The notes under the pieces were generated by a model. It was not told the origin of the DNA, made no database searches, and saw only the letters and a list, made by a program, of their open reading frames with translations. The position numbers and the translations under genes are program-made. Shown here one piece after another: positions 1 to 7,314 of a DNA stretch of 14,047 bases (position 1 is the stretch's first letter; each line of letters starts with the position of its first letter). Source of the DNA: an uncultured Paracoccaceae bacterium (GTDB lineage: Bacteria > Pseudomonadota > Alphaproteobacteria > Rhodobacterales > Rhodobacteraceae); NCBI GenBank assembly GCA_937132145.1, contig CAKZNY010000208.1, positions 1-14,047 on the forward strand, in the 5' to 3' direction.

Positions 1-434
1 GTTTCCATGGCGAAATAGGAGGTGACCGAATCCAGCTCCACTTTGGAAATCAGGCGTTGGTAGACGCGATCATAGCTGGCCATATCCTGCGTCACGACTT
101 TCAGCATGTAATCGTAATCACCCCCGATGCGAAAGAAATCGATCACTTCAGGGATGGTGGATACATGGGTGCGAAAGCTTTTCAACCACGCGGCGGAGTG
201 ATGCCGTGTCTTTAGCATCACGAAAACAACCAACCCCAGCCCCAGTTTTTGCCGGTCGAGCCGGATGGTCGAGCCGGTAATGATCCCCTCGGCATTCAAC
301 GCTTGCAGCCGTCGCCAGCAGGCATTTTGGGATAAGCCGACTTTATCCGCCAGCTCCCGTTGCGAAATAGAGGAGTCGGTTTGCAGGATTGCCAGCATCC
401 GGTTGTCAATTTGATCTGGTTTATGTGCTTTCAT
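1..434 (-). CDS. Lrp/AsnC-family transcriptional regulator (3' end cut by window edge)
   Basis: About 144 residues are visible and the C-terminus runs off the left edge; family members are usually 150-165 residues, so little is missing. The N-terminus carries an Lrp-type winged helix-turn-helix (about residues 9-60, with SQRELADKVGLSQNACWRRL as recognition region). It is followed by a RAM/AsnC effector domain with the family signature FFRIGGDYDYMLKV near residues 100-112. The start is the ATG at 434: an ATG slightly upstream is followed at once by an in-frame stop. There is no strong Shine-Dalgarno sequence before it. Known for the family: Lrp-type proteins bind DNA as dimers or octamers and sense small molecules, mostly amino acids. 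Inference: as the gene is divergent from the PLP-enzyme gene at 529, it probably controls that gene and itself. The effector cannot be read from sequence. Confidence 0.93.
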   Translation of the reverse strand, partial: MKAHKPDQIDNRMLAILQTDSSISQRELADKVGLSQNACWRRLQALNAEGIITGSTIRLDRQKLGLGLVVFVMLKTRHHSAAWLKSFRTHVSTIPEVIDFFRIGGDYDYMLKVVTQDMASYDRVYQRLISKVELDSVTSYFAME

Positions 435-452
435 TCGATCATATGACACAAT

Positions 453-464
453 AATACGCGTATT
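453..464. promoter_or_regulatory. 12-bp perfect palindrome in the lrp / aminotransferase divergent region
   Basis: AATACGCGTATT is a perfect 12-bp palindrome in the 94-bp gap between the divergent regulator and the PLP-enzyme gene, within AT-rich surroundings. Its position fits an operator for the adjacent Lrp-type regulator, which would then act on both genes. Lrp sites are degenerate and often larger, so this is a candidate only. Confidence 0.35.
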
Positions 465-528
465 TACAATAGTAACGGTAATGATAATTGGCAGAATACC
501 GCGTAGTTTCCACTCGAAGGAGACACCT

Positions 529-1902
529 ATGACCCTGCAAGCTTTTCGCGACACATTGAATGTGTCCAACCCGATCGAATTCCTGCGCAATGGACTTATT
601 GGCGAGGGGATGATCCTGCCTAACGGTAAACCGCTGGTCTATGCCGATTATGTTGCCTCGGGCCGTGCGTTGATTCAGGTGGAGGATTACATCACCCGCC
701 ATGTGCTGCCGTTTTATGCCAACACCCATACGGATACCTCGTTCACGGGGGCTTACAGCACCAAGCTTCGCGAGGAAGCGCGGGGCGAGATTGCGCGGCT
801 TACCAAGGCGGAGGAATGTTCGGTTATCTTTGCTGGCTCGGGTGCGACGGCGGGGCTGAACCGTTTGGTGGCGTTGACGGGCATTGCGCAGGCTGAAAAT
901 CCGGTGGTGTTTTTGGGACCATACGAGCATCACTCCAACATTCTGCCTTGGCGCGAAAGCAAGGCGAAGGTGATCGAAATTCCCGAGGCTGACGGAGGCG
1001 GGCCGGATTTGGTGGTGCTGGAAGCGGCGTTGCGGGAACATGCGGATGCTGATTTGAAGATCGGGACATTCTCGGCGGCATCGAACGTTACGGGCGTGAT
1101 TACGGATACCGATCCGGTGACGCGCATTCTGAAAGCACATGGTGCGCTGGCGATTTGGGATTATGCGGGCGGTGCGCCGTATCTGTCGATTGACATGGGC
1201 ACGGGTACAGATGCGGAGAAAGATGCGGTCGTGCTTTCCGCGCATAAATTCCCCGGAGGGCCTGCCGCCTCGGGCATTCTGATCGTTCGCGACAGTGCGG
1301 TTCGACTGGACATCCCTAGTTGGCCCGGTGGTGGAACGGTTGAATTCGTCTCGCCGTGGGAGCACGATTATACCGACGACATCGCCACGCGCGAAGAGGC
1401 GGGGACGCCGAACGTCATCGGTGATATTCGCGCCGCGCTGGTGTTTATGGTCAAGGATGCCATCGGGCAAGAAACCATCACCGCGCGGGAACACGAACTG
1501 AACGCGATGGCGTTTAGCGGTTGGGCCAACAACCCGCATATGACGATGCTGGGCGTTGATAAGCCGAACCGCCTGCCGATCTTCTCGTTTCTGGTGAAGG
1601 ATGCCGAGGGCATGCAGATTGACCCGCAGGTATTCACGCGCGAGCTAAGCGCGCGGTATGGCATTCAGGCCCGTGGTGGCTGTGCATGCGCCGGACCTTA
1701 CGGGCATCGGTTGTTGGGGATTGATCGCGCAACGTCGGATCGGCTTCGGGTTGAAATTCTGGCGGGGAACGAGGCCGCCAAACCCGGTTGGGTACGGCTG
1801 AACTTCAGTTATTTGATGCGCGACGAGACCGTACAATTTATCATCGACAGTGTTAACGAACTTACACACGCGATGGCCGGAGCGGCCCGAATTTCGGCTT
1901 AG
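529..1902 (+). CDS. Aminotransferase class V-fold PLP enzyme, cysteine-desulfurase-like
   Basis: The 457-residue protein starts at the ATG at 529, preceded by AAGGAG at 517-522 with a 6-nt gap; a longer frame from 481 lacks such a site. It has the class V fold-type I landmarks: PYEHHSNILPWR (about 132-142), SNVTG (about 185-189), WDYAGGAPY with Asp211 as likely contact to the PLP pyridine nitrogen, and SAHKFPGGP with Lys240 as likely Schiff-base lysine. Near the C-terminus RGGCACAGPYGH (Cys385, Cys387) lies where SufS/CsdA-type desulfurases carry their persulfide cysteine. The family removes sulfur or amino groups from amino acids, with cysteine to alanine plus persulfide as the best-known reaction. 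Actual substrate is not proven. It is divergent from the Lrp-type regulator and convergent with a YeeE/YedE transporter gene, which favours a role in sulfur metabolism. Confidence 0.88.
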   Translation: MTLQAFRDTLNVSNPIEFLRNGLIGEGMILPNGKPLVYADYVASGRALIQVEDYITRHVLPFYANTHTDTSFTGAYSTKLREEARGEIARLTKAEECSVIFAGSGATAGLNRLVALTGIAQAENPVVFLGPYEHHSNILPWRESKAKVIEIPEADGGGPDLVVLEAALREHADADLKIGTFSAASNVTGVITDTDPVTRILKAHGALAIWDYAGGAPYLSIDMGTGTDAEKDAVVLSAHKFPGGPAASGILIVRDSAVRLDIPSWPGGGTVEFVSPWEHDYTDDIATREEAGTPNVIGDIRAALVFMVKDAIGQETITAREHELNAMAFSGWANNPHMTMLGVDKPNRLPIFSFLVKDAEGMQIDPQVFTRELSARYGIQARGGCACAGPYGHRLLGIDRATSDRLRVEILAGNEAAKPGWVRLNFSYLMRDETVQFIIDSVNELTHAMAGAARISA

Positions 1903-1903
1903 G

Positions 1904-2965
1904 TTATGCCGGGCAGACTTGGGGTCTGTAGGCCAAAATCCTGTCCATAACGATCGCGCCGACCCAGAAGAATGACAGGGCGATCCATGCGGTTAGGGCT
2001 AAGGCGGATGCTCCGGTTACGCCTGCACCGATTGCGCAGCCTCCGGCCAGCATGCCGCCAAAGCCCATCATCCCCGCACCGGTTAGGTAACGGCGCATGC
2101 ATTCGCCATTCTCGAAGCCTTGCAGTTGCAGCTCTCCAGACCACCATGCCGCCAAAAACGCGCCTATGAATACCCCCGGAATGAGGCCTATATCAAAGTC
2201 GATCACCCCGTCCCGACTTAGGAAGAACGTCAGCGTATCAGCGGAGGGGCCGGTAAAGGTCGCGCTCTCGACTTGAACGGGGTCAAAACTGACCAGTGAA
2301 AACGAATAGGTCAGGAACCAGCCCAACGCGACGGCGAAACCAACGCCCGAGGCCATGAACAATATCCGTTTACTGACTTTGTTATTGTATGCGACGTAGA
2401 GGGCATAAGCCGCGAAGGCCACGCCCAGCAATGCGCCCGTTCCTTGGGGTAGGCCGATGTAATCCAGCATCTGGATGTTGGTTCCGTTCGGTGTCACCCA
2501 CAGCCCCGCTAGATAATCGCGAACGGGGGAAAGCCAGCCGTTCAGGCTCATCTGGGCAACCACGGCGAACACTAGGCCCGAGACCACCGCGCGCAGGTTT
2601 CCTGTTGCGGCCAAGACCAACATGCGGCCGGAACAGCCGCGCGCCAGCACCATACCTGCGCCAAATATCAACCCCCCGATGATCGCACCCGAGATGGAGC
2701 CGGTGGAGGAAAGCATCCGCGCCTCGTCCAGTGAAATCACGTCGAAGAATATAGCGCCTTGGGTCCAGAACAGGGCCGTGGCGAAGGTCAGTAACCAGAC
2801 TGCGTTCTTGGGGCCGATGTTGCCGTGTGCGAACTCGATCACCGCCGCGCGCAGGCAGAAACGTGACCGTTGAGCGGCGATGCCGAATACCAGACCGACG
2901 AGAAGGCCGGCGGCGGCGATGGCTTTATCCTCGCCGATTGTATCTAATAGCCAAACTATACCCAT
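1904..2965 (-). CDS. YeeE/YedE (TsuA-like) sulfur-compound membrane transporter
   Basis: The 353-residue, very hydrophobic inner-membrane protein has about nine to ten predicted membrane segments arranged as two related halves. It shows the three cysteine motifs of the YeeE/YedE family: SRFCLRA (Cys37), LARGCSGR (Cys111) and AGGCAIGAG (Cys310). In the thiosulfate transporter TsuA, three conserved cysteines line the path and are needed for uptake, so import of thiosulfate or a related sulfur species is likely. The start chosen is the ATG at 2965, preceded by GGAG with a 6-nt gap. An in-frame start at 3016 would add 17 polar residues and would run through the presumed promoter. Its stop lies 1 nt from the stop of the convergent PLP-enzyme gene. 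No TsuB/TusA-like partner is visible in this window. The exact substrate is an inference. Confidence 0.9.
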   Translation of the reverse strand: MGIVWLLDTIGEDKAIAAAGLLVGLVFGIAAQRSRFCLRAAVIEFAHGNIGPKNAVWLLTFATALFWTQGAIFFDVISLDEARMLSSTGSISGAIIGGLIFGAGMVLARGCSGRMLVLAATGNLRAVVSGLVFAVVAQMSLNGWLSPVRDYLAGLWVTPNGTNIQMLDYIGLPQGTGALLGVAFAAYALYVAYNNKVSKRILFMASGVGFAVALGWFLTYSFSLVSFDPVQVESATFTGPSADTLTFFLSRDGVIDFDIGLIPGVFIGAFLAAWWSGELQLQGFENGECMRRYLTGAGMMGFGGMLAGGCAIGAGVTGASALALTAWIALSFFWVGAIVMDRILAYRPQVCPA

Positions 2966-2975
2966 GACGCTCTCC

Positions 2976-3012
2976 ACGCTATATTTGAATGTACGCATAT
3001 ACCTATATACGG
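2976..3012. promoter_or_regulatory. AT-rich repeat-containing promoter/operator region of the YeeE/YedE gene
   Basis: The 121-bp gap between the divergent YeeE/YedE and MFS genes holds an AT-rich block. ATATTTGAAT at 2991-3000 region faces an imperfect inverse (ATATGCGTAC on the other strand), and TATAC-type repeats follow up to 3010. On the minus strand TATATA could serve as -10 element, with a CTGACA-like -35 about 18-19 bp upstream. Imperfect AT-rich palindromes of this look are used by ArsR-type sulfur sensors such as BigR/SqrR, but no such regulator is in view and the match is loose. Confidence 0.3.
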
Positions 3013-3086
3013 CCAATCATTTGATCTATGTCAGGTGAAATCACATTGTTCTGGTCTAAATGGCCAAAGATTCGTAAGTCTTACGG

Positions 3087-4361
3087 ATGTCCATAATCCA
3101 GAATAAACGAACCGTCACTTTGGCCGAAGCCAAGTCCCTGCCCCGCTGGCAGCAACCCGTTATGTTGCTGGTGGTCATGGCCGCGGCTTTACCGCTGGCG
3201 TTTTCGACTTGGGCGGCGTTGCTGAACAACTTCGTGATCGAGGCCGCCGGTTTCGACGGGGTTGGCATCGGCTGGCTGCAATCCGTGCGCGAGGTTCCCG
3301 GATTTCTGGCGGTTGGTGTGATCGTTGTAATCATGTTCATGCGCGAGCAAACGTTGGCGTTGGTCAGCCTGATGACGCTGGGGTTTGCAGTGATGATAAC
3401 GGGTTGGTTCCCGTCCATGGGTGGGTTGCTGGTAACGACGATGATCAGCTCCATCGGGTTCCATTATTACGCGACCGTCACGCAGTCGTTGCAGTTGCAG
3501 TGGATCGACAAGGACAAGGCCCCGCAGACGTTGGGGTGGATCGTGTCGGCAGGCTCGGCGGCCTCGCTGGTGGCGTACGGGTTGCTGGTGCTTAGCTGGA
3601 AAACCTTCGATCTGTCGTATAATTTTGTGTACATGATGGGCGGTGGCGCGACCGTTGTGATCGCGCTTATTTGCTGGCTCGCTTACCCGAAATTTGAATC
3701 ACCACATGCCCAGCACACCAAGATGATCCTGCGCAAACGCTATTGGCTGTATTATGCGCTGGAATTCATGGCAGGCGCGCGTCGTCAGATTTTCGTGGTT
3801 TTCGCGGCGTTCATGATGGTGGAAAAGTTTGGCTTCGAGGTGCAGGAAGTGACGGCGTTGTTCCTTGTGAACTTCCTCGCCAACATGATTTTTGCACCGA
3901 TGATGGGCCACATGATTGCACGCTTTGGCGAGCGCAATGCGCTGGTGTTCGAGTACGTCGGGCTGACGCTGGTGTTCCTGGCATATGGCGGCATATTCCT
4001 CTTTGGCTGGGGGGTGGTTCTGGCCGCCTCGCTTTACGTGATTGACCATCTGTTCTTCGCACTGGCATTCGCCCTGAAAACCTACTTCCAGAAGATCGCC
4101 GACCCCAAGGACATTGCCCCGACGGCGGCGGTCTCGTTCACCATTAACCATATCGCGGCAGTGTTTCTGCCCGCAGCCCTTGGATATCTGTGGATCACAT
4201 CGCCGGGCATGGTGTTCGTGCTGGCAGCAGGCATGGCGTTTGCCTCGCTAGTGTTGGCGCTGATGATACCGCGCCACCCCGAACGCGGCAACGAGACGAT
4301 ATTTTCGAAAGGTTCGACCAAAGCCCGTGGTTCAAGGGTTAGTAAAACAGAAGAGGTTTAG
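3087..4361 (+). CDS. Major facilitator superfamily transporter
   Basis: The 424-residue integral membrane protein has about twelve hydrophobic segments, starting around residues 25-48 and ending around 385, with a short polar C-terminal tail. The loop near residues 195-215 (FESPHAQHTKMILRKRYW) is the expected central cytoplasmic loop between two six-helix halves. FGERNAL (around residue 280) resembles the MFS loop motif between helices. The start at 3087 has only a weak Shine-Dalgarno-like sequence; an ATG at 3060 meets a stop after five codons. The substrate is not recognisable. The gene is divergent from the YeeE/YedE transporter and lies 2 nt upstream of a GFA-family gene, with which it very probably forms an operon. 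A link to sulfur or small electrophilic metabolites is suggested only by these neighbours. Confidence 0.87.
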   Translation: MSIIQNKRTVTLAEAKSLPRWQQPVMLLVVMAAALPLAFSTWAALLNNFVIEAAGFDGVGIGWLQSVREVPGFLAVGVIVVIMFMREQTLALVSLMTLGFAVMITGWFPSMGGLLVTTMISSIGFHYYATVTQSLQLQWIDKDKAPQTLGWIVSAGSAASLVAYGLLVLSWKTFDLSYNFVYMMGGGATVVIALICWLAYPKFESPHAQHTKMILRKRYWLYYALEFMAGARRQIFVVFAAFMMVEKFGFEVQEVTALFLVNFLANMIFAPMMGHMIARFGERNALVFEYVGLTLVFLAYGGIFLFGWGVVLAASLYVIDHLFFALAFALKTYFQKIADPKDIAPTAAVSFTINHIAAVFLPAALGYLWITSPGMVFVLAAGMAFASLVLALMIPRHPERGNETIFSKGSTKARGSRVSKTEEV

Positions 4362-4363
4362 AA

Positions 4364-4744
4364 ATGCATAAAGGATCATGCCTTTGCGGCGCTGTAAGTT
4401 TCGTCGTCGAGGGGGAATTGAGCCCCGCCGATGCCTGCCATTGCACAATCTGCCGGAAACACTCGGGGCATTATTACGCCGGAACCGACGTCAAAAGGGA
4501 CGCGCTGACGATAACCGGAGAGGGCAATATCACATGGTATCAATCCTCGCCAAAAGTGCGTCGCGGGTTTTGCGTCACCTGCGGCTCATCGCTGTTTTTC
4601 GACCCGCAGACCCACGACTGGATCAGCGTTGCAATGGGGGCGTTTGACAAGCCAACGGATACAAAACTGGCGGTTCATATCTTTGTGGCCGACAAAGGCG
4701 ATTACTACGATATTGCCGACGGGTTGCCGCAAAACCAACAGTAA
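4364..4744 (+). CDS. GFA-family zinc protein (glutathione-dependent formaldehyde-activating-like / CENP-V fold)
   Basis: The 126-residue protein carries the full cysteine set of the GFA/CENP-V zinc fold: Cys6 and Cys8 (CLCGA), Cys25, Cys27 and Cys30 (CHCTIC, followed by RKHSG), and Cys70 and Cys73 (GFCVTCGSSLF). Length is typical. The start at 4364 has AAGAGG at 4351-4356 with a 7-nt gap and lies 2 nt after the MFS stop, so the two genes are almost certainly cotranscribed. The founding member accelerates formation of S-hydroxymethylglutathione from formaldehyde and glutathione, but most homologues have no assigned substrate. The family call is firm and the reaction uncertain. Its stop directly abuts the soxR stop on the other strand, with no room for a separate terminator. 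Confidence 0.92.
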   Translation: MHKGSCLCGAVSFVVEGELSPADACHCTICRKHSGHYYAGTDVKRDALTITGEGNITWYQSSPKVRRGFCVTCGSSLFFDPQTHDWISVAMGAFDKPTDTKLAVHIFVADKGDYYDIADGLPQNQQ

Positions 4745-5200
4745 CTACGGCTTGTCGCCCATCAAATACCGTGGCCCCGCGCCCAGCTTGCCAGCCTTAT
4801 CCTTGGGGTTATAAAGCGCGCAGCTTTTCAGGGACAGACAGCCACAACCGATACACCCGTCGAGCTTGTCGCGAAGGTTGGTCAGCGTGTCTATGCGCTG
4901 ATCAAGCTCGGCGCGGAAGCTGCGGCTGATCTTGGTCCAATCCGCTTTTGTCGGGGTGCGCCCATCGGGTAGCGCCTCAAACTGGGCGCGTATCTGGCTG
5001 ATGGTGAACCCGAATTGCTGGGCGATCAGCACAAACGACAACCGCCGGATGTCGGAGCGTAAAAACCGCCGCTGACCACCCGCGTTCCGTTCGGGCGAGA
5101 CCAGCCCCTGTGTTTCGTAATACCGGATCGCCGAGACCGCCAGCCCCGTGCGCGCGGCCAACTGCCCGATGCTAAGATTACCTGTTGAAATGCGCGCCAT
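4745..5200 (-). CDS. soxR: Redox-sensitive MerR-family activator SoxR
   Basis: The 151-residue protein has an N-terminal MerR winged helix (LSIGQLAARTGLAVSAIRYYE, about 9-29, then GGQRRF), a dimerisation helix at about 85-113, and the SoxR-specific iron-sulfur motif CIGCGCLSLKSC, with Cys116, Cys119, Cys121 and Cys127 (CX2CXCX5C). This spacing holds the [2Fe-2S] cluster and separates SoxR from other MerR proteins. SoxR is activated by oxidation of the cluster by redox-cycling compounds or superoxide and then remodels promoters with overlong spacers. The start at 5200 is preceded by a GGAGG-type site. No soxS is adjacent; as in most bacteria outside the enterics, SoxR here probably acts directly, on the divergent VOC and msrA genes through the operator at 5219-5242. 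Confidence 0.96.
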   Translation of the reverse strand: MARISTGNLSIGQLAARTGLAVSAIRYYETQGLVSPERNAGGQRRFLRSDIRRLSFVLIAQQFGFTISQIRAQFEALPDGRTPTKADWTKISRSFRAELDQRIDTLTNLRDKLDGCIGCGCLSLKSCALYNPKDKAGKLGAGPRYLMGDKP

Positions 5201-5218
5201 GCCCCCTCCGAAAATAAA

Positions 5219-5251
5219 CCTTGACCTAAAGTTAGGTTGAGGAATTACAAC
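5219..5251 (+). promoter_or_regulatory. SoxR-type promoter/operator with 19-bp spacer
   Basis: In the soxR / VOC divergent gap an inverted repeat with perfect core arms ACCTAA and TTAGGT around a 2-bp centre extends to CC...GG ends (5219-5242; 9 of 12 base pairs symmetric). It lies inside the spacer of a promoter reading toward the VOC gene: TTGACC (-35) at 5221-5226 and TACAAC (-10) at 5246-5251, exactly 19 bp apart. This overlong spacer filled by a palindrome is the hallmark of MerR-family activated promoters, and the sequence resembles known soxS-type operators. SoxR probably also represses itself from here. Confidence 0.85.
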
Positions 5252-5287
5252 AGTAGCACAAGCAAGTCAATAAATCGGAGAAACACC

Positions 5288-5671
5288 ATGACAAGCGCAA
5301 TACTGGAACACGTAAACGTAACCGTCAGCGACCCTGCCAAAACCGCCGATGTGCTGTGCAAATTGTTTGATTGGCACATTCGCTGGCAAGGCGACGCCAT
5401 CAACGGGGGCTATACCATTCATGTCGGATCAAAGGATTCGTACATCGCGCTCTATCTGCCAAAAGGGGAATTGGGCGCCCCTGCCGACAGTTACCAAACG
5501 CTTAACGGCCTGAACCACATCGCCGTTGTCGTCGAGGACCTAGACACCACCGAGGAACGCGTAAAGGCCGCCGGATTCACCACGTCAAACCATGGCGATT
5601 ACGAGCCTGGCCGCCGGTTCTATTTCCACGATCACGACGATGTGGAATACGAGGTGGTCTGCTACACATAA
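5288..5671 (+). CDS. VOC-superfamily (glyoxalase/bleomycin-resistance fold) protein
   Basis: The 127-residue protein has the paired beta-alpha-beta-beta-beta units of the VOC fold. The first begins EHVNVTVSD (His8) and the second [10 protein letters not shown] (His77), and the protein ends [13 protein letters not shown] (Glu122). His8, His77 and Glu122 are the likely metal ligands by position. The start at 5288 has GGAG at 5277-5280 with a 7-nt gap; a TTG start at 5237 would fall inside the SoxR operator and is rejected. VOC proteins include glyoxalases, dioxygenases and drug-binding resistance proteins, and the reaction cannot be told from sequence. As the first gene behind a SoxR-type promoter and upstream of msrA, a role in detoxifying a redox-active compound or its reactive carbonyl product is a reasonable inference. 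Confidence 0.88.
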   Translation: MTSAILEHVNVTVSDPAKTADVLCKLFDWHIRWQGDAINGGYTIHVGSKDSYIALYLPKGELGAPADSYQTLNGLNHIAVVVEDLDTTEERVKAAGFTTSNHGDYEPGRRFYFHDHDDVEYEVVCYT

Positions 5672-5691
5672 ACTTGGCTTTTGTTGCGAGG

Positions 5692-5712
5692 GGCGCAGTG
5701 GTATGCTGCGCT
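5692..5712 (+). other. Stem-loop in the VOC-msrA intergenic leader
   Basis: GCGCAG (5693-5698) and CTGCGC (5706-5711) form a perfect 6-bp stem with a 7-nt loop, 6 nt before the AAAGGA ribosome-binding site of msrA. No T-run follows, so it is not a standard terminator. It may mark an mRNA-processing or differential-expression point within the VOC-msrA transcript. Confidence 0.4.
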
Positions 5713-5730
5713 CAAACAAAGGATTCACAG

Positions 5731-6294
5731 ATGACAGATACGCATTTCGTTAACGGAAACTCTCTAAATACTTTCCCTGAGGGGATGGAGGTAGCCTTGT
5801 TCGGCATGGGTTGTTTTTGGGGGGTGGAGCGGATTTTCTGGCCAATCCCCGGCGTCTGGGTGACATCCGCAGGCTATGCAGGCGGGCATGTTGCCTCCCC
5901 GAGTTACGAACAAGTCTGCACCGAAACCACCAACCATAACGAGGTCGTGCAGGTGGTCTTCGACCCTGCTGTGGTCAGCTATGAGCAACTGCTGAAAGTA
6001 TTCTGGGAAGGCCACGACCCCACCCAAGGCATGCGCCAAGGCAACGACCGCGGCACGCGATATCGGTCGAGCATATATTGTTCGCAAACACAGTTACCAC
6101 TGGCCGAAGCCTCGCGTGATCGCTTCCAGAGCCAGCTAACCAAAGGCCGATACGGGGCAATCACAACCGAGATTTTACCCGCGCCGGAATACTATTTGGC
6201 CGAGGATTACCACCAGCAATACCTCGCCAAAAACCCCGCCGGATACTGCGGGTTAGGTGGCACAGGCGTTACCTGCCCTATCGGGTCGGGTTGA
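5731..6294 (+). CDS. msrA: Peptide-methionine (S)-S-oxide reductase MsrA
   Basis: The 187-residue protein has the MsrA active-site motif GCFWG with catalytic Cys28, the companion region AGYAGG, the EVVQVVFDP strand, [11 protein letters not shown], and the C-terminal [12 protein letters not shown], whose two cysteines are candidates for resolving the disulfide. MsrA reduces the S-epimer of methionine sulfoxide in proteins and as free amino acid, using thioredoxin. The start at 5731 has AAAGGA at 5718-5723 with a 7-nt gap; an in-frame TTG at 5674 lacks such a site. It lies 59 nt after the VOC gene on the same strand, so both likely belong to the SoxR-controlled transcript, which fits repair of oxidised methionine under redox stress. 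Confidence 0.96.
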   Translation: MTDTHFVNGNSLNTFPEGMEVALFGMGCFWGVERIFWPIPGVWVTSAGYAGGHVASPSYEQVCTETTNHNEVVQVVFDPAVVSYEQLLKVFWEGHDPTQGMRQGNDRGTRYRSSIYCSQTQLPLAEASRDRFQSQLTKGRYGAITTEILPAPEYYLAEDYHQQYLAKNPAGYCGLGGTGVTCPIGSG

Positions 6295-6300
6295 CCTTTT

Positions 6301-6326
6301 GGCGACGCGGGCATATCCGCATCGCC
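6301..6326 (+). other. Imperfect stem-loop between msrA and prmA
   Basis: GGCGA/TCGCC and GCGG/CCGC arms, separated by one mismatch, form an imperfect 10-position hairpin with a 6-nt loop, just upstream of the prmA ribosome-binding site. No T-run follows, so termination by the usual intrinsic route is unlikely. It may separate msrA and prmA expression or shield against degradation. Confidence 0.35.
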
Positions 6327-6352
6327 AGAGGAAAACCCACCGAGGAAACCAA

Positions 6353-7222
6353 ATGCCTACGTTCACAGCCCTGACTACCCTGCGCGACAAATCCAAAGCC
6401 GAAGCCTTGGCCGAGGCATTGGAACGCCTGACCCCCGAACCAACCGGAGTCGGGGTATCCGAGGTGCAGGATGGCTCGGGGGATTGGGAGGTTGGCGGCT
6501 ATTTCATCGAGCCACCCGACGAGGTCGGGCTGGACCTGCTGGCCGCGATGTTCGCTGCTGATCCCTTCACCGTATCCGAGCTGGAGGACCGCGACTGGGT
6601 TGCACTGGTAAAGCGCGACCTGACGCCGGTTTACGCGGGGCGGTTTGTGGTTTTTGGCCGACATGACAGGGATTCGATACCGTCAAACCTGATCAAAATG
6701 GAAATCGAGGCCGCTATGGCGTTCGGCACAGGGCACCACGGAACAACCAAAGGCTGCTTGCTGGCGTTGGACAAGCTGGTGACCCAAGGGATGGTCGCAC
6801 GAAACGTGGCAGACATCGGTAGCGGCACGGGGGTGCTGGCAATGGCCGCAGCCTCGGTCTGGCCATGCGCTACATTGGCGTGCGACATTGACCCGATTGC
6901 AACGGAAACAGCGGCGGCGAATATCAAGGCAAACGGGCTGGGCGGGCGGATTTCTTGTCACACGGCTGTTGGGTTCCGAAATGCCGCCATTCGCAATGCG
7001 GCCCCATTCGATCTGGTTTTCGCCAACATTCTGGCGGGGCCGCTGAAACGGCTGGCACCGGATATGGCGAAGCACACCACCCAAGGCTCAATCCTGATCC
7101 TGTCGGGAATTTTGAACACACAGGCACTGGGTGTCGAAGCGGTTTACAAAGGCTGGGGTTTTCGGCGATTGGAGCGTCGGGTGATTGGCGAGTGGACCAC
7201 GCTGACGCTGCGGCGGGGCTAG
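6353..7222 (+). CDS. prmA: Ribosomal protein L11 methyltransferase
   Basis: The 289-residue protein matches the usual PrmA length. An N-terminal substrate-binding region (about 1-85) is followed by a class I SAM-dependent methyltransferase domain: AFGTGHHGTTKGCL (about 123-136), the SAM-binding DIGSGTGVLAMAA (about 154-166), the acidic CDIDP (177-181), AAANIKANGL, and the catalytic-site loop DLVFANILAGPL (220-231). PrmA trimethylates lysine and N-terminal amine positions of ribosomal protein L11. The start at 6353 has GAGGAAA at 6342-6348; a longer frame from 6257 overlaps msrA and is rejected. The gene is codirectional with msrA, 58 nt downstream, and ends before a palindrome and a terminator shared with the convergent small gene. 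Confidence 0.95.
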   Translation: MPTFTALTTLRDKSKAEALAEALERLTPEPTGVGVSEVQDGSGDWEVGGYFIEPPDEVGLDLLAAMFAADPFTVSELEDRDWVALVKRDLTPVYAGRFVVFGRHDRDSIPSNLIKMEIEAAMAFGTGHHGTTKGCLLALDKLVTQGMVARNVADIGSGTGVLAMAAASVWPCATLACDIDPIATETAAANIKANGLGGRISCHTAVGFRNAAIRNAAPFDLVFANILAGPLKRLAPDMAKHTTQGSILILSGILNTQALGVEAVYKGWGFRRLERRVIGEWTTLTLRRG

Positions 7223-7235
7223 TTCCGTTAAAAAT

Positions 7236-7256
7236 GGTGCGTGGAGACCACGCACC
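7236..7256. repeat. REP-like perfect palindrome after prmA
   Basis: Nine-base arms GGTGCGTGG and CCACGCACC pair perfectly around a 3-nt AGA loop and are followed by CTACGGG. GC-rich hairpins ending in a CACCCTACG-type tail are common dispersed intergenic repeats in alphaproteobacterial genomes. Only one copy is in this window, so the repeat nature is inferred from that general resemblance. It may stabilise or end the prmA transcript. Confidence 0.5.
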
Positions 7257-7269
7257 CTACGGGCACAAA

Positions 7270-7294
7270 AAAGCCGCCCAAGATGAGCGGCTTT
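7270..7294. terminator. Intrinsic terminator of the DUF1127 gene, possibly bidirectional
   Basis: AAAGCCGC (7270-7277) and GCGGCTTT (7287-7294) form a perfect 8-bp stem with a 9-nt loop. Read on the minus strand the stem ends in a run of six T, the classical intrinsic terminator form for the small gene ending at 7315. On the plus strand the T-run is only three long, so it would act weakly on prmA transcription. Confidence 0.78.
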
Positions 7295-7314
7295 CGGTTG
7301 CTAAACTAGCGGGT

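Noticed and set aside
439..1539. 366-residue minus-strand open frame across the PLP-enzyme gene
   Set aside because: It is antisense to a clear class V aminotransferase gene, is rich in Arg/His/Pro-type shadow composition, shows no domain and has no ribosome-binding site.
3699..4151. 150-residue minus-strand frame inside the MFS gene
   Set aside because: Antisense to a well-formed 12-helix transporter; composition (His, Gln and Glu rich) is typical of a shadow of hydrophobic codons.
5692..5712. Hairpin between VOC gene and msrA considered as intrinsic terminator
   Set aside because: No T-run follows the stem on either strand; kept only as an mRNA structure.
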